A stretch of DNA of 64,000 nucleotides from Taenia hydatigena (GCA_036345935.2 JADWOT020001336.1:24856-88855), one strand, 5' to 3'. Counted from the first letter of the stretch, positions 50,535 to 62,969 are shown. Notes: generated by a model from the sequence alone, not told the origin. Made by a program: numbers and translations.

Positions 50535-50825
50535 ATGGCAGGCAAGGCTGCGAAGAAGGCATAAAGGGTGAAGGCACAGAATACGGTGAAAGAGAAAGAG
50601 AAGAAGTCAAAAATGAGTTATGCTACCTGCATTGATGGCGTCGGGCGAAGTCCATCCTGATGCGGGCATCTCCTGGAAGACAATGTGTGAAATGAACTCC
50701 TTCATGGACGATATCTTTGAGCGAATTGCTACTGAGTCGATGCGGTAACGTACTAGAATGACCAGATCATTACAAGCAGAGATTTATGGGCTGTAGTACG
50801 CCTGCCACTGCATAGTGAGTTTGCA
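50535..50825 (+). pseudogene. Histone H2B pseudogene (right arm)
   Basis: ATG at 50535 opens MAGKAAKKA followed by a stop, then a Lys-rich tail (KEKEKKSK), the start of the histone fold, a frameshift, [27 protein letters not shown], a second frameshift, and ITSRDLWAVVRLPLHSEFA. These match H2B motifs (HPDTGIS, MNSF.NDIFERIA.E, ITSREIQTAVRLLLPGELA). The copy is intronless, as H2B genes are. The missing C-terminal helix, the stop and the frameshifts make it a dead copy. The same lesions are present in the left arm. Confidence 0.8.
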
Positions 50826-51763
50826 ATCCAAAATCCGTTTCGAATGCGACTGTCCAACCACTTCTCTTCTCTGCACTTTGTGTGCTCAAGTTTATCATCA
50901 GCGCCACCAGTAAACCAACCCGATCCATGTACTATAGCGGCGCGTGCTTTAGTGGAAGTCAATCAGTTAAGAGTGTGTTTCCTACTGGTTCCTTGCATGT
51001 GACGCTAATCCAAGCGACACGCGTGAGCGAAGTCGTTGCTCTGCGTCTATGCGGTCTTCAGCCCTATCGCAATACATTGACATTAGACGAAGGAAGACTA
51101 TCTGTTCCTTTGCTTAACAGTGAGAAAATGTGCTGATATCATTGAGGGTAGCAGAGTCATTACCAGCTCTAGAGCAGAAGGCAATCGATGTGGTAGAATT
51201 AATCTATCCAAATCCTCTACTGATGCCATCATTCTCATGACCAGTAGACTAGGATTTCAGTCAAACGCAGTCAAGCCCACATGCACCTTCTAGTCTCTTT
51301 CTCATTAAGTTAACGTTGGGCATAGGATAATGAATCGCTTGTTCGACACTCTGCCCCACTTCAAACTTGCGTTTAGGCCAAGTATGCATCTGCATTTACA
51401 TCCCTTGAGAAGAAGATAGACTTCTCCACGATGAATCGAATACTCACTAGTGTGTCCCTTCAGTTCTGCAAAAATTATGTTCACGCTTAACCGACTTTGT
51501 GTCTGCTCGCACAACCCTGTTCTGTTACTCGATTAGAACTCATCGCTGGGCTCACAGTGAGAGATACTCTAATGTGAGTAAGCAGACGGAGGTTTGGTTG
51601 CCAGGACAATGCTGTAATGCCACCTGACGCGATGTCTTCTCGACTTGCAATCAGTCAGCCAGTGATGTTTATTCACGCCATAACTGACTGCATTTTGTAA
51701 TGTCACAGAATACAATTGACGAAATCTAATTAGACTGAGTAGTTGTTTAATTTTACTTAACAG

Positions 51764-52036
51764 CTAAGTGATAAGACATATCACCACCAATTGCAAGAAC
51801 AGCACAATCAACTAGAGTTGCAGGCACAACTGAAGCTCAGATCTATTAAATTTGAGTACATTAGTGAGTTTGGGAATGCTTTGAGATTAAAATATGTGTA
51901 TTTAAAGCAAGACTATGATAACGTACAAGAGCAGATCAACATGAAGGGAAATTTAGGCACTTGGACACTCCTCAGATCATTTTATTTCGGCCCCGCTGAG
52001 AGTCCATCTTTGGTGCAATTGTGCGAAGTCGTATGA
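51764..52036 (+). CDS. Coiled-coil-like exon (third copy)
   Basis: It has the same frame as 4488-4760 with two conservative changes. The acceptor is cttaacag instead of cttagcag. The frame remains open although flanking sequence has several substitutions. Confidence 0.35.
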   Translation, partial: LSDKTYHHQLQEQHNQLELQAQLKLRSIKFEYISEFGNALRLKYVYLKQDYDNVQEQINMKGNLGTWTLLRSFYFGPAESPSLVQLCEVV

Positions 52037-53407
52037 GTTGTACAGCGAGTCATTGACAAGCGTTGATAGCTGTGAGTTGCAGACGTGATATCTCACTGGC
52101 ATCGCCCAGTTCTAACGCGTAACATCACATAAGGATCTGTTTTCCGTGCTTACCCCTTTGCCCAATTTGATGTTTGCACTCATTTGCAGTCTTAGCAATG
52201 GAATTTAATGTGCACGGGGCTCATAACTTGGGTTCAATAAATAAATAGATCAAAGAACAAATGCAAAGAAGCAAACACCGAACCAACCACAGTGGCCAAT
52301 TCATGAATTAGGGATCTCTTATGCTGCATCAAACAGAGGCTGCGACATTCAATGACCCAAGTGATGAACTGGGATCAAGACGTAGCAGGAAGGCCATGAA
52401 ATGCATTTATGATACCTTAAATATGTAGCCATATGAAAAGGTGCGAAAAATGCATCATTAAATAGTGGCTTAATAAAAGCTGCCACTTAACTGCTACGAG
52501 TGACTGCAGCACATACTGAAGGCGAGACAGTACATACGCCGGATGTCACAATGTAGGGCATCAGGGGTAGTGGCTGGGTGGACGCAGGATTGTATGGTAG
52601 GTTAGAGGTCCTTAGGCACCTTGAGATCAGCACGTTACAATGAAAATAACCTAGGCCTAACAGAAGTGGTAAGATATCAAAGAATATCAGTGGCGTAATG
52701 GATGTCGGTCGCAAGTCAATGGTAGTGGTAATCCTCAGCGGCCGTTCATTGTTGCGCATAGTTATTAGGGCGTCTGCATTACCGCACGCTGAATTGTGAG
52801 TGCATGAGTTACAGCTGCTGCAATCTAGGACCAGGAATCGATTTTGGCTTTTTACCGTCGTAAAAAGGTTACGAGTTCATTTTTGGGCCGTTAATTACAT
52901 TGCGCATCAATGCAAATGAAAAATGTTACTGCACTTTTCTTTACGATAATGCGAATCGCACGGAGAACAGAGCTTACAAAAGCATCCTCTACAGACAGGC
53001 CTTCTATTATAATGACGGAAAATGGCCTACCATCATGGCTGGTAGTTACCGAGGGCTAATCCACCAAATGTGATTAGTTGTAACCTAAGTCATCACTCAT
53101 CGTCTGATAAATTAAATATCAGAAACTGCAGTCTTTATCGTAGTTTGCCTCTTGCACGTTGCAAAACCACACCTTATGCATTTAGTTGATTAACTTGTGC
53201 AAAGAACGCAGCTTGTGCATCCTCCTGCAGCCTCATTCAAATACACTTGGGTTTTTTCTGGAATAAAAATGACATGCCAACTTCATTAGAGCATCATTTC
53301 TGGTCTCACGAATCAAGTATTGGTAAAGAAGAGAAATATTTGCCTTAATAAACGCGTTGTATGTGATGCAAATGAGCTATAGTCAACCAATTCAGAAAAA
53401 GCAATTG

Positions 53408-54674
53408 AAAATCAGCGAGTGATAAAAACATGGCAACACTGTCAATCAGGTAGAACGTTATATTAAGCAAATAGTATAAAGGGCATGAATAAAATCTGCA
53501 TGTAGAATAACTCTAAATGATGTGAGCTGTGCTGCTTGTATTAAGGCAAGAGCAATAGTTAAAGCAAAACCATCCAAATTTTACTCAAACCGACAGTCAC
53601 GCAACACATTAGGGATAGCGAAAGCCACACGCCCAAATGATAACCCACTCAAGCACTCGGAGGTGACATCTAAAATGTAGTGCCAAAGCAAATAAAATCT
53701 CATGAAACTATTATTAAGAGTAAAACTTTGTACATAGTAGATTGCTGACGATACGACAGCGCTTAAATTAGTTCAAGAAATCGGCAAAGATTAGAGGAAA
53801 GGGCTGTAAGGCAAATTGGTCGTCCACTAGACAGTCAAAGGCAAGATGCATCATTTTCGATCGGCTACTAAAACAAAACAATATTTTGAAAGGCATTGTG
53901 CAAGAAGTATTAACGGTCTCTAAGATCTGTAGCGGTAAAAAGTTTACCTTGGAGCGCCTTAGATGAACCATTAAACTCTTCCTTCCCAAAGCCTATCCAT
54001 CCGTCGTACGTATCGTACCATGTGCACCTACAGCTTTGTGAACAGACACACTGCGTTCAACATAGAACGTGGAAATTTTTAAGGCATTTACTCTTGTACG
54101 CACATCTGATTTGCTCGGTTGCTCTGCCCAGAAACGCGTTCACACTTATCACCCGTCAAAATGACGAATGCAGGTTCTTCAGGTCCAATCCACTGCACTC
54201 TTACAGGAGATGAAAATAAACAGTTTGAAGTCTTCAATACCACTCTGGTGTGAGCAAAAGGGCAAAATTTATTAGGAACTTATTTTAAAGGAGGCCGTGT
54301 AAATTGATGAACACCTGCGACATCAACAACGTGACATATCTAACGTGCCACACAATTTAGCTTCTAGGGTTGGGCGAAAATACACCTTGGTGAAGGCGAC
54401 CCGACACGCAGAAGACTAGAGAATCGCGATGCATATGCTATTGTAAAGGCTACGATTCAGCCCTCAGTAGCGAATCCAAAGATTCATGATTTTAGTAGTT
54501 GGTATGAATTCAGAGAAAATTCTATCGGGATCCGGCAAGATAAGTAAAAAGTATCAGACAGTGATCAGTGGTCACTGTAAATGGTAGACCCCGTAGTTGT
54601 GTACCGTGTTTGCGTGCATTGTAACTAAGCCTATTCGTAAAGGTGCAATCACTCCGTGAGTTTCCCTGTACTTG
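53408..54674. other. 1267-bp segment present only in the third P1-arm copy
   Basis: The flanking words gcaattg (left) and gtttg (right) are adjacent in both P1 arms (around 6093-6100) but are separated here. Both edges show the trinucleotide ttg. No terminal inverted repeats are visible. It contains a decayed CELF fragment on the minus strand (53942-54235). Whether it was inserted here or lost from the other copies cannot be decided from this window. Confidence 0.85.
53942..54235 (-). pseudogene. Decayed CELF RRM fragment (intron retained)
   Basis: On the minus strand the sequence aligns by eye with the last two exons of the CELF-like gene at 11001-11441: SNLFIF near 54225, an AGTGTGAA...GGGCAGAGCAAC stretch, then, past a recognisable relic of the intron, the ATGGATGGAT...GCTTTGGGA...AGGCGCTCC end. 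Stops and frameshifts break the frame. Because the intron is retained, this came from DNA duplication and not from a retrocopy. It lies in the 53408-54674 segment absent from the P1 arms. Confidence 0.75.
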
Positions 54675-56474
54675 GTTTGTTTGAAATCCCGTGCACAGGT
54701 TTTTAATCTCTGATCATGTGGTTACGTATTTCTCTTCAAAAAGTGCCCAAAAGGGCACGCAAGTAGGTCTCGAGTTCAAATAGTGAAGTTGAGAAGGTAA
54801 GGAAGTAAAATTACGGCAATATTCCCGTACAGCAATCTGCTGCATTTACATCTTCAACCCACCGCTTAGCTAGGGTGGGGAATGCGCTTACCACAAAACA
54901 ATAAACAGTGTGGTATCCTTATATCCTGCTTGAGACGCACATCATAATTTCGCAATGAATGCAAGAGCACCATGTAGTAATATGGCTAAGGAAATCTTTT
55001 AACACTTAAGTTATCCAATAGACAGAATTAATATGTGAATGTTTTCGGAGTAATAAGGTGGCATTGAAGTCCACACTTAACGTTTTCCACTCCAAAGCCC
55101 ACCCATATCTGTTGTTCAAAAAGTTTAGGGCGCTTTTATGTTTTCTTTTATTTGTGATTAAGCTTTTTAACGAACCGCTGCAGAATGTTGCCCAAGGTTA
55201 ACTAAAGCACCACCCTAATTCATTTGACAAAGCGAACAACATTGGCGTTGCATCTACACAGACAAGTCTTCGCTCACAATTATATTGAATGTCTCCTTGC
55301 TTTGAAAAAGGTAGCAATCACCGGTTTCCTTGACTTTCACGGTAAAATAGTCCACTTTAAGGTTGTCAGTTGAGATGCTATGGATGTAAAATGGTTTCGA
55401 TCGTATTTTTGTCTACTTAGCTGCGAAGACACTGTGGCCTAATGTCAAATCCATTTCAAGCGGTGTCTGCGTTACTATTCTGAAGAAGAGCATAGCACAA
55501 GCCTTAGAGAGTAGCCACAGACGATCTCGACAGCTTTTTACGTTAAGTCCCTATCCTGTGTTTCCATAGTGATGCACAATATATTCCAAGACACGTATAC
55601 GACAACACCTGTAGTGGGCATTACTCCTAGGTATATGCTCAGCTCCACTTATCAAAACTTCGTGGGATGTGTAAGGAGAGGGTAGGCAGCAACGTACAAG
55701 GAGAGCATTGCAATGCGTTGCTTTTCTTTAGGATTATCCAGCGTAAAATAAATCCTCTTTAACGAAGCATCCTGGCTGTGTCTACACATGCATCTTTCCA
55801 TGCAAGCATGACCTACAACGTCCCATAGGGAAAGCTGGACCGGTAAGTTATGCCTGCAATCTGATTCATTTTCCCGAATTATCTGTTTAAAGTGAGGCAA
55901 AAACAACTGAACTGCTGCTGGTCCCACTTCTAGGCGCACTTACAAGTATTCGCAGCACAATACCGTACTTTAACCAGTAATAATAACATGGTGCGAAAAT
56001 TTGGTTTAGAATGTGTGGCCTCTTTTTGACCAGGAGGTCAATATGACAATTTGCAAAAACAGGCAAAATGCAATTTAACTCGTTATTAATATTACAGAGT
56101 AAAAATGGATGCAATAACAAGAACCGCGTGACAAGTCTGTCTACGCATTCGTTCATCCAAAACCTGTGCCCATAACCTGAATCGGTTTTACAGCTTTATG
56201 ACCCGCTTGTCACCTCTTGCACTGTCATATTATCCTAGCTCCATCTTTACCTTCCATTAATGCGGTCTGGTGCATTCGATATGCAACTCTCTGATCACCT
56301 CTGTTGCTGCCACTACCTGCTTTCCGAGACCTGGTTTACCGTGCCTTATGTAGCATGCAAAACCAACATTGAGACGCATGACAACGGCATGAAAACAGCA
56401 TCGTCTACTTCTCTACACCTCTTGACGAAGTGAACGGTAATGGAGTGAATGAGGAAGAGCGAAGGATTTTGTGA

Positions 56475-56750
56475 TGCTTAGAGTGTAAGAAAGCATGTAC
56501 AGGCTCCGCCTCTTTACGAATGCACCAGCAAAGTCACTTGCGCTTGTGGAAATGTTTTTTCTGTGATTAGGTATCATGGCGCAGGTAAATCCTCCAGGAA
56601 AGAGAAAGAAAGAGGAAAGCAAAAGGAAAGCTCTTCTTCTGTCTAATCTGCAAGCCTGTCTTTTTCGATCGGTCGAACATGTCACGGCGCATGCAGACAC
56701 ACACGACGGCGAAAAGCTGCCGCTGATTTCACTGTCGTCGACCATTCATT
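56475..56750 (+). pseudogene. Snail-type C2H2 zinc-finger relic, least decayed copy
   Basis: This is the third P1-arm copy. Finger 1 keeps both Cys (ECKKACTGSASLRMHQQSH), and the stop after finger 1 is absent (HLRLWKCFFCD). An extra T near 56660 puts FFCLICKPVFFDRSNM in one frame, so the finger broken elsewhere reads through. It is still disrupted by stops in the linker and after AKSCR. This suggests the other copies took further damage after separating from it. Confidence 0.65.
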
Positions 56751-58210
56751 AGCTATATTTTACCCATCTAACAACTAAGAAGTTGCTTAGTCCCCATCCT
56801 TGCTTTAGCCAACAATAAGAATGATGCTTTGCTACCTGCATTGCCAAAACAGCAAAAGTCCATGACATTATCTCTGTCGCTTTGGGCAAAGGGTTGGAGA
56901 TGTTTTTATCCCAAATTTACGCGTTGGCCTTATTAAGAGCCTGTGCTATGCGTTTCTACGTTGTAGTAAACTGACGGCTTTCAATTAATGGTAGTAAAAC
57001 GCAACGTTTCATTTTGGTCAAAATGGGCAGCAATCAATCAAAAAACGCTTACCAAATGTGCCGCTCATGTTAATAATGCCTCGCCAGTGCCTCAGAATGC
57101 TGAACTAAATTACGCGATAGCAAATTTTACTCATTTACAGTCGCTGTTGTTCAAACTTATTTTTAAATGACGTACTATTACAGAATACTGAAGGAAAGTC
57201 CTAGATTATGCCACAAGTGCTTTGTGCGATGCCGCCATTTACTAACTGCGTCAATTAAGTCAATGGGGAAAAGTCCACGATTGCGGCAAATGAGCTGAAT
57301 ACCTTACACATAGTGCTTTAAGGCCAGTTTAGATTTTAAGTGATATCCCGCTTATAGCTTCGTACCCCGTCACTTTTGCCTTTCCACGGAACAGTCAGCG
57401 ACGTAAATATCTAAAGATGAGCCAGATACGTCGACATGAAAGCCTACTAGCTTTTTTGACATTTCACTATATTATCTCGTTTGTTGTGATGCTTTAAGCA
57501 GCATGGTCATCTTAAGCTGTCTTTACATTTGCTTTTGCACTCAATGATGCAACGAAGACTCAAGCTATTGGAAGATAATTGAAAAAAATAGCTTTACAGC
57601 TAAGAGTCGGCTTTTACTTTGCCCAGTGCTCTCATTACATGGGGTCAAACAAGCCTAGATTTTGTCCCACTACTGAATCATTAAATGGGTGACGCATTCT
57701 GATATGATAGGAAGGAGAATCAGTCTGCTACAACAAGAGGGTTTATGCCACCTTTCAAGTCTTCACCTTAAATTTTCCTGTTCGCAAGTCGAGTAGTTCT
57801 TTACCTGGGTTTCTTCGCATTAGTTTTGGAAAACATTCGTTGTGTGAAGCACATTATGACGGAAATCCTATCCCTCCTTTAAAGCTCACCTATTCTTATT
57901 GCAGTAAACATGATTTTACTGTTCAGACCAACTCGGCAGAGCGCAGGTAGTCCTACGAAAAGAACACAAACATATACTTTGGGGTGAATATAAGAGCAGA
58001 GCATACGCGGCTCATTGTGTTGCACGTCTGCGTGATTACTTGAATACCGATTAACGTTATGCTCGTGTCCATCACAGGCGCTGTCCTTTTTTACCTCCAA
58101 GTAGGAAATACTGCCCACAGAATCCCATCCCTTCCTCACGTTACTCCTCAGGTTAACTTCACGTCATGGTGAGCTGCATCTCACTGTCAAGATGTTTTTT
58201 GAAACATTTG
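56490..58210. repeat. Tandem duplication, first unit
   Basis: This unit corresponds to arm positions about 7889-9211 followed by the flank equivalent to 16567 back to about 16220. It ends at acatttg, directly before the N at 58211. It differs from the second unit by scattered substitutions and by a replaced stretch near 57840-57900. Confidence 0.85.
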
Positions 58211-58211
58211 N

Positions 58212-58480
58212 AAAAGCAAGTACCAGCTCCGTCTCTTTACAAATGCACCAGCAAAGTCACTAACGCGTGCGAAAATGCCCTTTCTGTGATTAGATATCAT
58301 GGCGCAGTTAAATCCTCCAGGAAAAAAGGAAGGAAGAGAAAAAGCAAGAGGAAAGCTATTCTTCTGTCTAATCTGCCAGCCTGTCTTTTCGATCGGTCGA
58401 ACATGCCACAGCACATGCAGACACATGCGACGGCGAAGAGCTGCCGCTGATCTCACAGTCGTCGATCATTCATTAGCTGT
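58212..58480 (+). pseudogene. Snail-type C2H2 zinc-finger relic, tandem second copy
   Basis: This copy starts right after the N and lacks the first Cys residues. It shows SLQMHQQSH, stop, KCPFC, FFCLICQPVF and then, in another frame, DRSNMPQHMQTHATAK. Its lesions resemble those of the P1-arm copies more than those of the adjacent first unit. Confidence 0.6.
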
Positions 58481-59884
58481 ATTTTGCCTATCTGACAACT
58501 AAGAAGTTGCTTAGTCCCCATTCTTGCTTTAGCCAACACTAAGAATGATGTTTTGCCACCTTCATTGTCAAAGCAGCGAAAGTCCGTGACATTGTTTCTG
58601 TCGCTTTGGGCAAAGGGTTGGAGATGCTTATATCCAAAATTTACGCGTTGGCCTTATTAAGAGCCTGTGCTATGCGTTTCTACGTTGTAGGAAACTGACG
58701 GCATTCTATTAATGGTAGTAAAATGCAACGTTTCCTTTCATTTTGATCAAAATGGGCACCAATCAATCAAATAATCGCTTACCAAATATGTCGCTCATAT
58801 TAGTGATGCCACGCCAGTGCCTTAGAATGCTGAACTAAATTACGCGATAGCGAATTTTGCTCATTTGCAAATGCTGTTGTTCCAACTTATTTTTAAAACA
58901 CGCACTATTGTAGGGTACTAAGTGAAAGTCCTGGATATGCTACAAGTGCTTTGTGCGATGTCGCCATTTACTAACTACGTCAATTAAGCCAATGAGGAAA
59001 AGACCACGATTGCGGCAAATGAGCTCAATACCTTGCACACAGTGCTTTAAGGCCAGTTTAGGTTTTGAAGGATATCCCGCTTACAGCTTCGTACCCCGTC
59101 ACTTTCGCCTTTCCACAGAACCGTCAGCGACGTAAATATCTAAAGATGTGCCAGATACGTCGACATGAAAGCCTACTAGCTTTTTTGATATTCCACTATA
59201 TTATCTCTTTTGTTGTGATACTTTAAGCAGCATGGTCATCTTAAGCTGTCTTTACATTTACTTTTGCGCTCAATGATGCAGCGAAGACTCAAGCCATTGG
59301 CAGACAATTGAAAAAAAAATTAACTTTACAGTTAAGAGCCGGTTTTGACTTTGCCCAGTGCTCTCATTACATGGGGTCAAACAAGCCCATATTTTGTCCC
59401 AATTCTGAATCATTAAATGGGTGACGCATTCTGATATGATAAGAAGGAGAATCAGTCTGCTACAACAAGAGGGTTTGTGCCACCTTTCATGCCTTCACCT
59501 TAAAGTTCACTGTCCGCAAGTCGAGTAGTTCTTTACCCGGGTTCTTCGCATTAGTTTTGGAAAACATTCTTATTCCAATAAACATGATTTTACTGTTCAG
59601 ACCAACTCGGCAGAGCGCAGGGAGTCCTACGAAAAGAACACAAGCATATACTTTGAGGTGAATATAAGAGCAGAGCATACGCGGCTCATTGTGTTGCACG
59701 TCTGCGTGTTTCCTTGAATACCGATTAACGTTATGCTCGTGCCCATCACAGGCGCTGTCCTTTTTTACCTCCAAGTAGGAGATGCCGCCCACAGAATCCC
59801 ATCCCTTCCTCACGTTACTCCTCAGGTTAACTTCACGTCATGGTGAGCTGCATCCCACTGTCAAGATGTTTTTTTAAACATTTG
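58212..59884. repeat. Tandem duplication, second unit
   Basis: It restarts immediately after the N at arm position about 7889 (aaaagcaagtacc), repeats the same path, and passes acatttg at 59884 into unique flank. It could be a true tandem copy or two alleles placed in series; the single N at the junction leaves both open. Confidence 0.85.
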
Positions 59885-60651
59885 CACTCACTAATTACAG
59901 CAAATAAGCTTTGCATGTTGATTTCAATGTTAAAGGCAACACTTAGAGTGGACATGGTCTGCACTTCTGGCTACGCATCAACTTTTGTGTCCGTCATCGA
60001 TTCCGCACTTTTTAGCATGCATTGGGATGCAGACAGCATAGACCTGGGGCCCGTCTCCACTCATAAAATCTAATTGTACACCAAGTAACGGCTCTGAACA
60101 GACATATACGCAATGCAGACAGCGAATTCATGCTGCAGTCTTTAGGTAAATTTTATGCGCTCAGTATTTTGCATGTCCACCTCACACATCTGTTCCTGGG
60201 TATTTAAAACAGACATTGTCCTTGTATAAATTGAGCGAAAGCAATCAAACCGCAATTAGGTGCAATTTAAGCAACTAGTTCCTTCACCCTTTCATCATTG
60301 GCCAAACATGAGAAGCAGATGCTAGGCTTAATCCATGTTTTGCCTAAACTGACGATCACCTTGCTGATTCCAAAAAATCAAACTGGGTTTCGTCAAATTA
60401 GCACAAGCACAGGGACGTATTTGCAAGGAAGCAAATGGATCTAATCGTGATTGAACAGGTTGTAATAAACTGTATCTTTATAAATAATGACAAGGATTGT
60501 GTCTGGCTGCAAGACTTACCAAATCTGTGCGTGTCATTAGGCGCGATTACGAAATTTGCTAATTTAACTTAGGCCCGACCCCCTGACCTGGGAAGAGCAG
60601 TCTAAAAATCAATGCAGGCATGATTATTACCCAGCGTGATGTAATGCCGCA

Positions 60652-60798
60652 ATGTCGGATAAAGACTCAGCTGGTCGACAGCAACCAATATCATCTGAAC
60701 CATGCCAGCAATGGATATTTGTCATGAGGCATCCAGACGGGACTTTAGCTAAACTCGAACAACCACCGATGCTGGAATGGGGTTCATTTTTTCACTAG
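60652..60798 (+). CDS. Mirror copy of the histidine-phosphatase-like frame
   Basis: This is the P2 partner of 15307-15453, with ATG at 60652 and TAG at 60796-60798. It keeps WIFVMRHP and the full length, with a Leu/Phe difference before the end. Confidence 0.3.
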   Translation: MSDKDSAGRQQPISSEPCQQWIFVMRHPDGTLAKLEQPPMLEWGSFFH

Positions 60799-61484
60799 CG
60801 TGCCACAGTTTCGCAACACTAATCTCTCGGTCAGAATGATTACCACAGCTTCCGAGGTCAATATTATACGGCCAAATTAATGTTGGTTGAGTATGATTGT
60901 AAGGTCTCAAGAGCCTCTAAAACTCCAAAAGAAAATGCGGGGATGGCCACCAACGATGACCACTTAGCGCGACGCCTGACTTTTAAACACCTTCATAGGG
61001 AGCTGATACAGTCTATCCAGAGGTGTCACGCAAGTGCCATAAATTAAAAATGCGTTCAGTGTGTTACAGCTAGGCTTCAAGTGTACCACAGTCCACTTCA
61101 AATGTCAAATTTCTCTACTTCGTAGTGCCGATAACCTCATTTAAAGTAAAAGTCGGAGCGCGCTTAGTATATGCACTCCAAAGTAGCACCACTTCAAAAT
61201 GCAGTTGATGCTGACGCAGGCGGCCACCGAAAATTAAGTTTCGGCAAAGCTTGTAGTTTCGAAGTATATAACGCCACCGGTCTTGGGTGAGAGTTTCTAT
61301 GAAATGAATCGCGTCCTTTGAAATATTAACTGCATATTTCCCCTAGACTAATATTATCTTGTTCCATGGAGACAAAACGATTCAATTTCAAAGATAGTTG
61401 GCCTCAATCAATAGATCGTGGAGTGAATTTATGACCTCCCCTTGATGTTAGATGAACCGGCACAAATTATGTTTAAGACTACCA

Positions 61485-61676
61485 CTATGTAGGCTGAGGC
61501 AAAATTTTGATAAAATTTTTGCATGATTCTAATCTGGCAATGGTGTATTTTGTCGAGTGTTTCGCTGCATCGATGTCAGGAAATAGACGTTTCATTTTGG
61601 GTTGCAGGACTTTGCCTTTATTTCTCCCTTTAAACTCACCCATTTTGCCTTTAGTAAAAGTCACTTTTCTATCCAA
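61485..61676 (-). repeat. Member of a diverged coding-derived repeat (right arm)
   Basis: This is the P2 mirror of 14430-14640. It is open for 63 codons (MKRLFPDIDAAK core). It is strongly basic, which suggests a nucleic-acid-binding or ribosomal origin, but no family is recognised. Confidence 0.5.
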
Positions 61677-62969
61677 CTCAGTTTTATATTTTATGATCAG
61701 TTACGTAAAAGCATTGCAAAATTAGTCTTAGAACGAAACGGATGAAGTTTAAGTGGTTGCATAGCTGGTTGACTTCTCGATTACTCACCAGCACTCTACC
61801 CGTGTCTCGTCATAGGTGCTATCTCCTTCTCTCTTCAATACAGGCAAAATCTTATCAAAGTGCGCGCATTGAATTAGTCAGTGACTGACTTTAACAAGTC
61901 TCTCCAACTGGCTTTTTTCCAGTGTTTCATCAGTAGAGATAATTTGTGTGGAGTTATGAGTCTAATTACCGTGGTTTTATTATCATGGGGCGAAATGCCA
62001 TTAAGAGTTACCTAGTTCATCTTGTCAAAAAAGGAAAATCGATTCCAAATAAGTACTCGTGCATATCACAGAATGAATCCCGCTCTTTGAATTTTTCCAA
62101 AAAAAACATAGACTTATCATTCTCTTATAACCGAGACTTAAGTGCGCTTAACTTGGGATGAAAAAGCTAATTGTGATCTTCAATTCCAGTTGATTACTCA
62201 AGCAACACGCATAAACTTGTACCATAAATCGGATGAACAAATTTTTAAAGTAACTTGCAAAAAACATACCACCACACAGATCCTGCCGGCAGTATTTTGA
62301 TCTCGGCTCGAAGATGGCATCCTTATGTCAAACTCAAAGTTATGTTAGATGCTTCAAGCTGGCCATGAAAGTGCCGCAGCTTCAAGTAATTTTACGTTTA
62401 ACATCCTCTTAGACTTACTTAGATGGCAGAATGTATGCATAGATGGAAGTACCTTTGCCTTTTGTGCAGGATAAATATCGAGATGCTTTCACAAAAATCG
62501 TGTAAAGGGAATTTCTAGTGTGGTTAAATTCCAAGAGTGCATTCCTGTAATCTGCATCAGAATTTCCTTGCAAAAATAAGGCGTTTATTGCCAACCGTAA
62601 TCACTAATCACTATGTTTGATTCCTTTCACACATCCTTTTCTAAATTTGGACTAACTTGCTTCCTCGAATCAGCAAGAATTGCTCGAGATAATGCACATT
62701 TGTACTTTACCGTTGGAAGTCGAATCAAATGTCCCTCAAATGGCCCGAACCACATTTTGTCCTACTTATTCTTAGGTCAAATTCACGTGGATGTGAGTTA
62801 GTCCGCCCTAAGGGGTAAAATAAGTGTCACATCAAATGCCATTCCGTTTCTTTCGTTGGGAGGCATTATCAAGTTCAGCAGCTGACTTAAGGGTCTTATC
62901 CATCGTAGACCGCGTTTATACGCCAAATCACCACAAAAGGGCATCTCATTACCCATTTATTGAGTAAAG

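Larger units (their letters stand above)
51598..59538. repeat. Third, diverged copy of the P1 arm
   Basis: It has the same orientation as 4322-9211. It starts sharply at the same word (ccaggacaatgctg, 51601) and ends at 59538 with ctttaccc. Relative to the P1 arms it has scattered substitutions, a roughly 37-bp insertion near 52650, a 1267-bp extra segment (53408-54674) and an internal tandem duplication. Unlike the P1 arms it continues into the ancestral flank. Confidence 0.93.

Noticed and set aside
53408..54674. Treating the 1.27-kb extra segment as a DNA transposon
   Set aside because: No terminal inverted repeats, no transposase frame, and only a trinucleotide shared at the edges.
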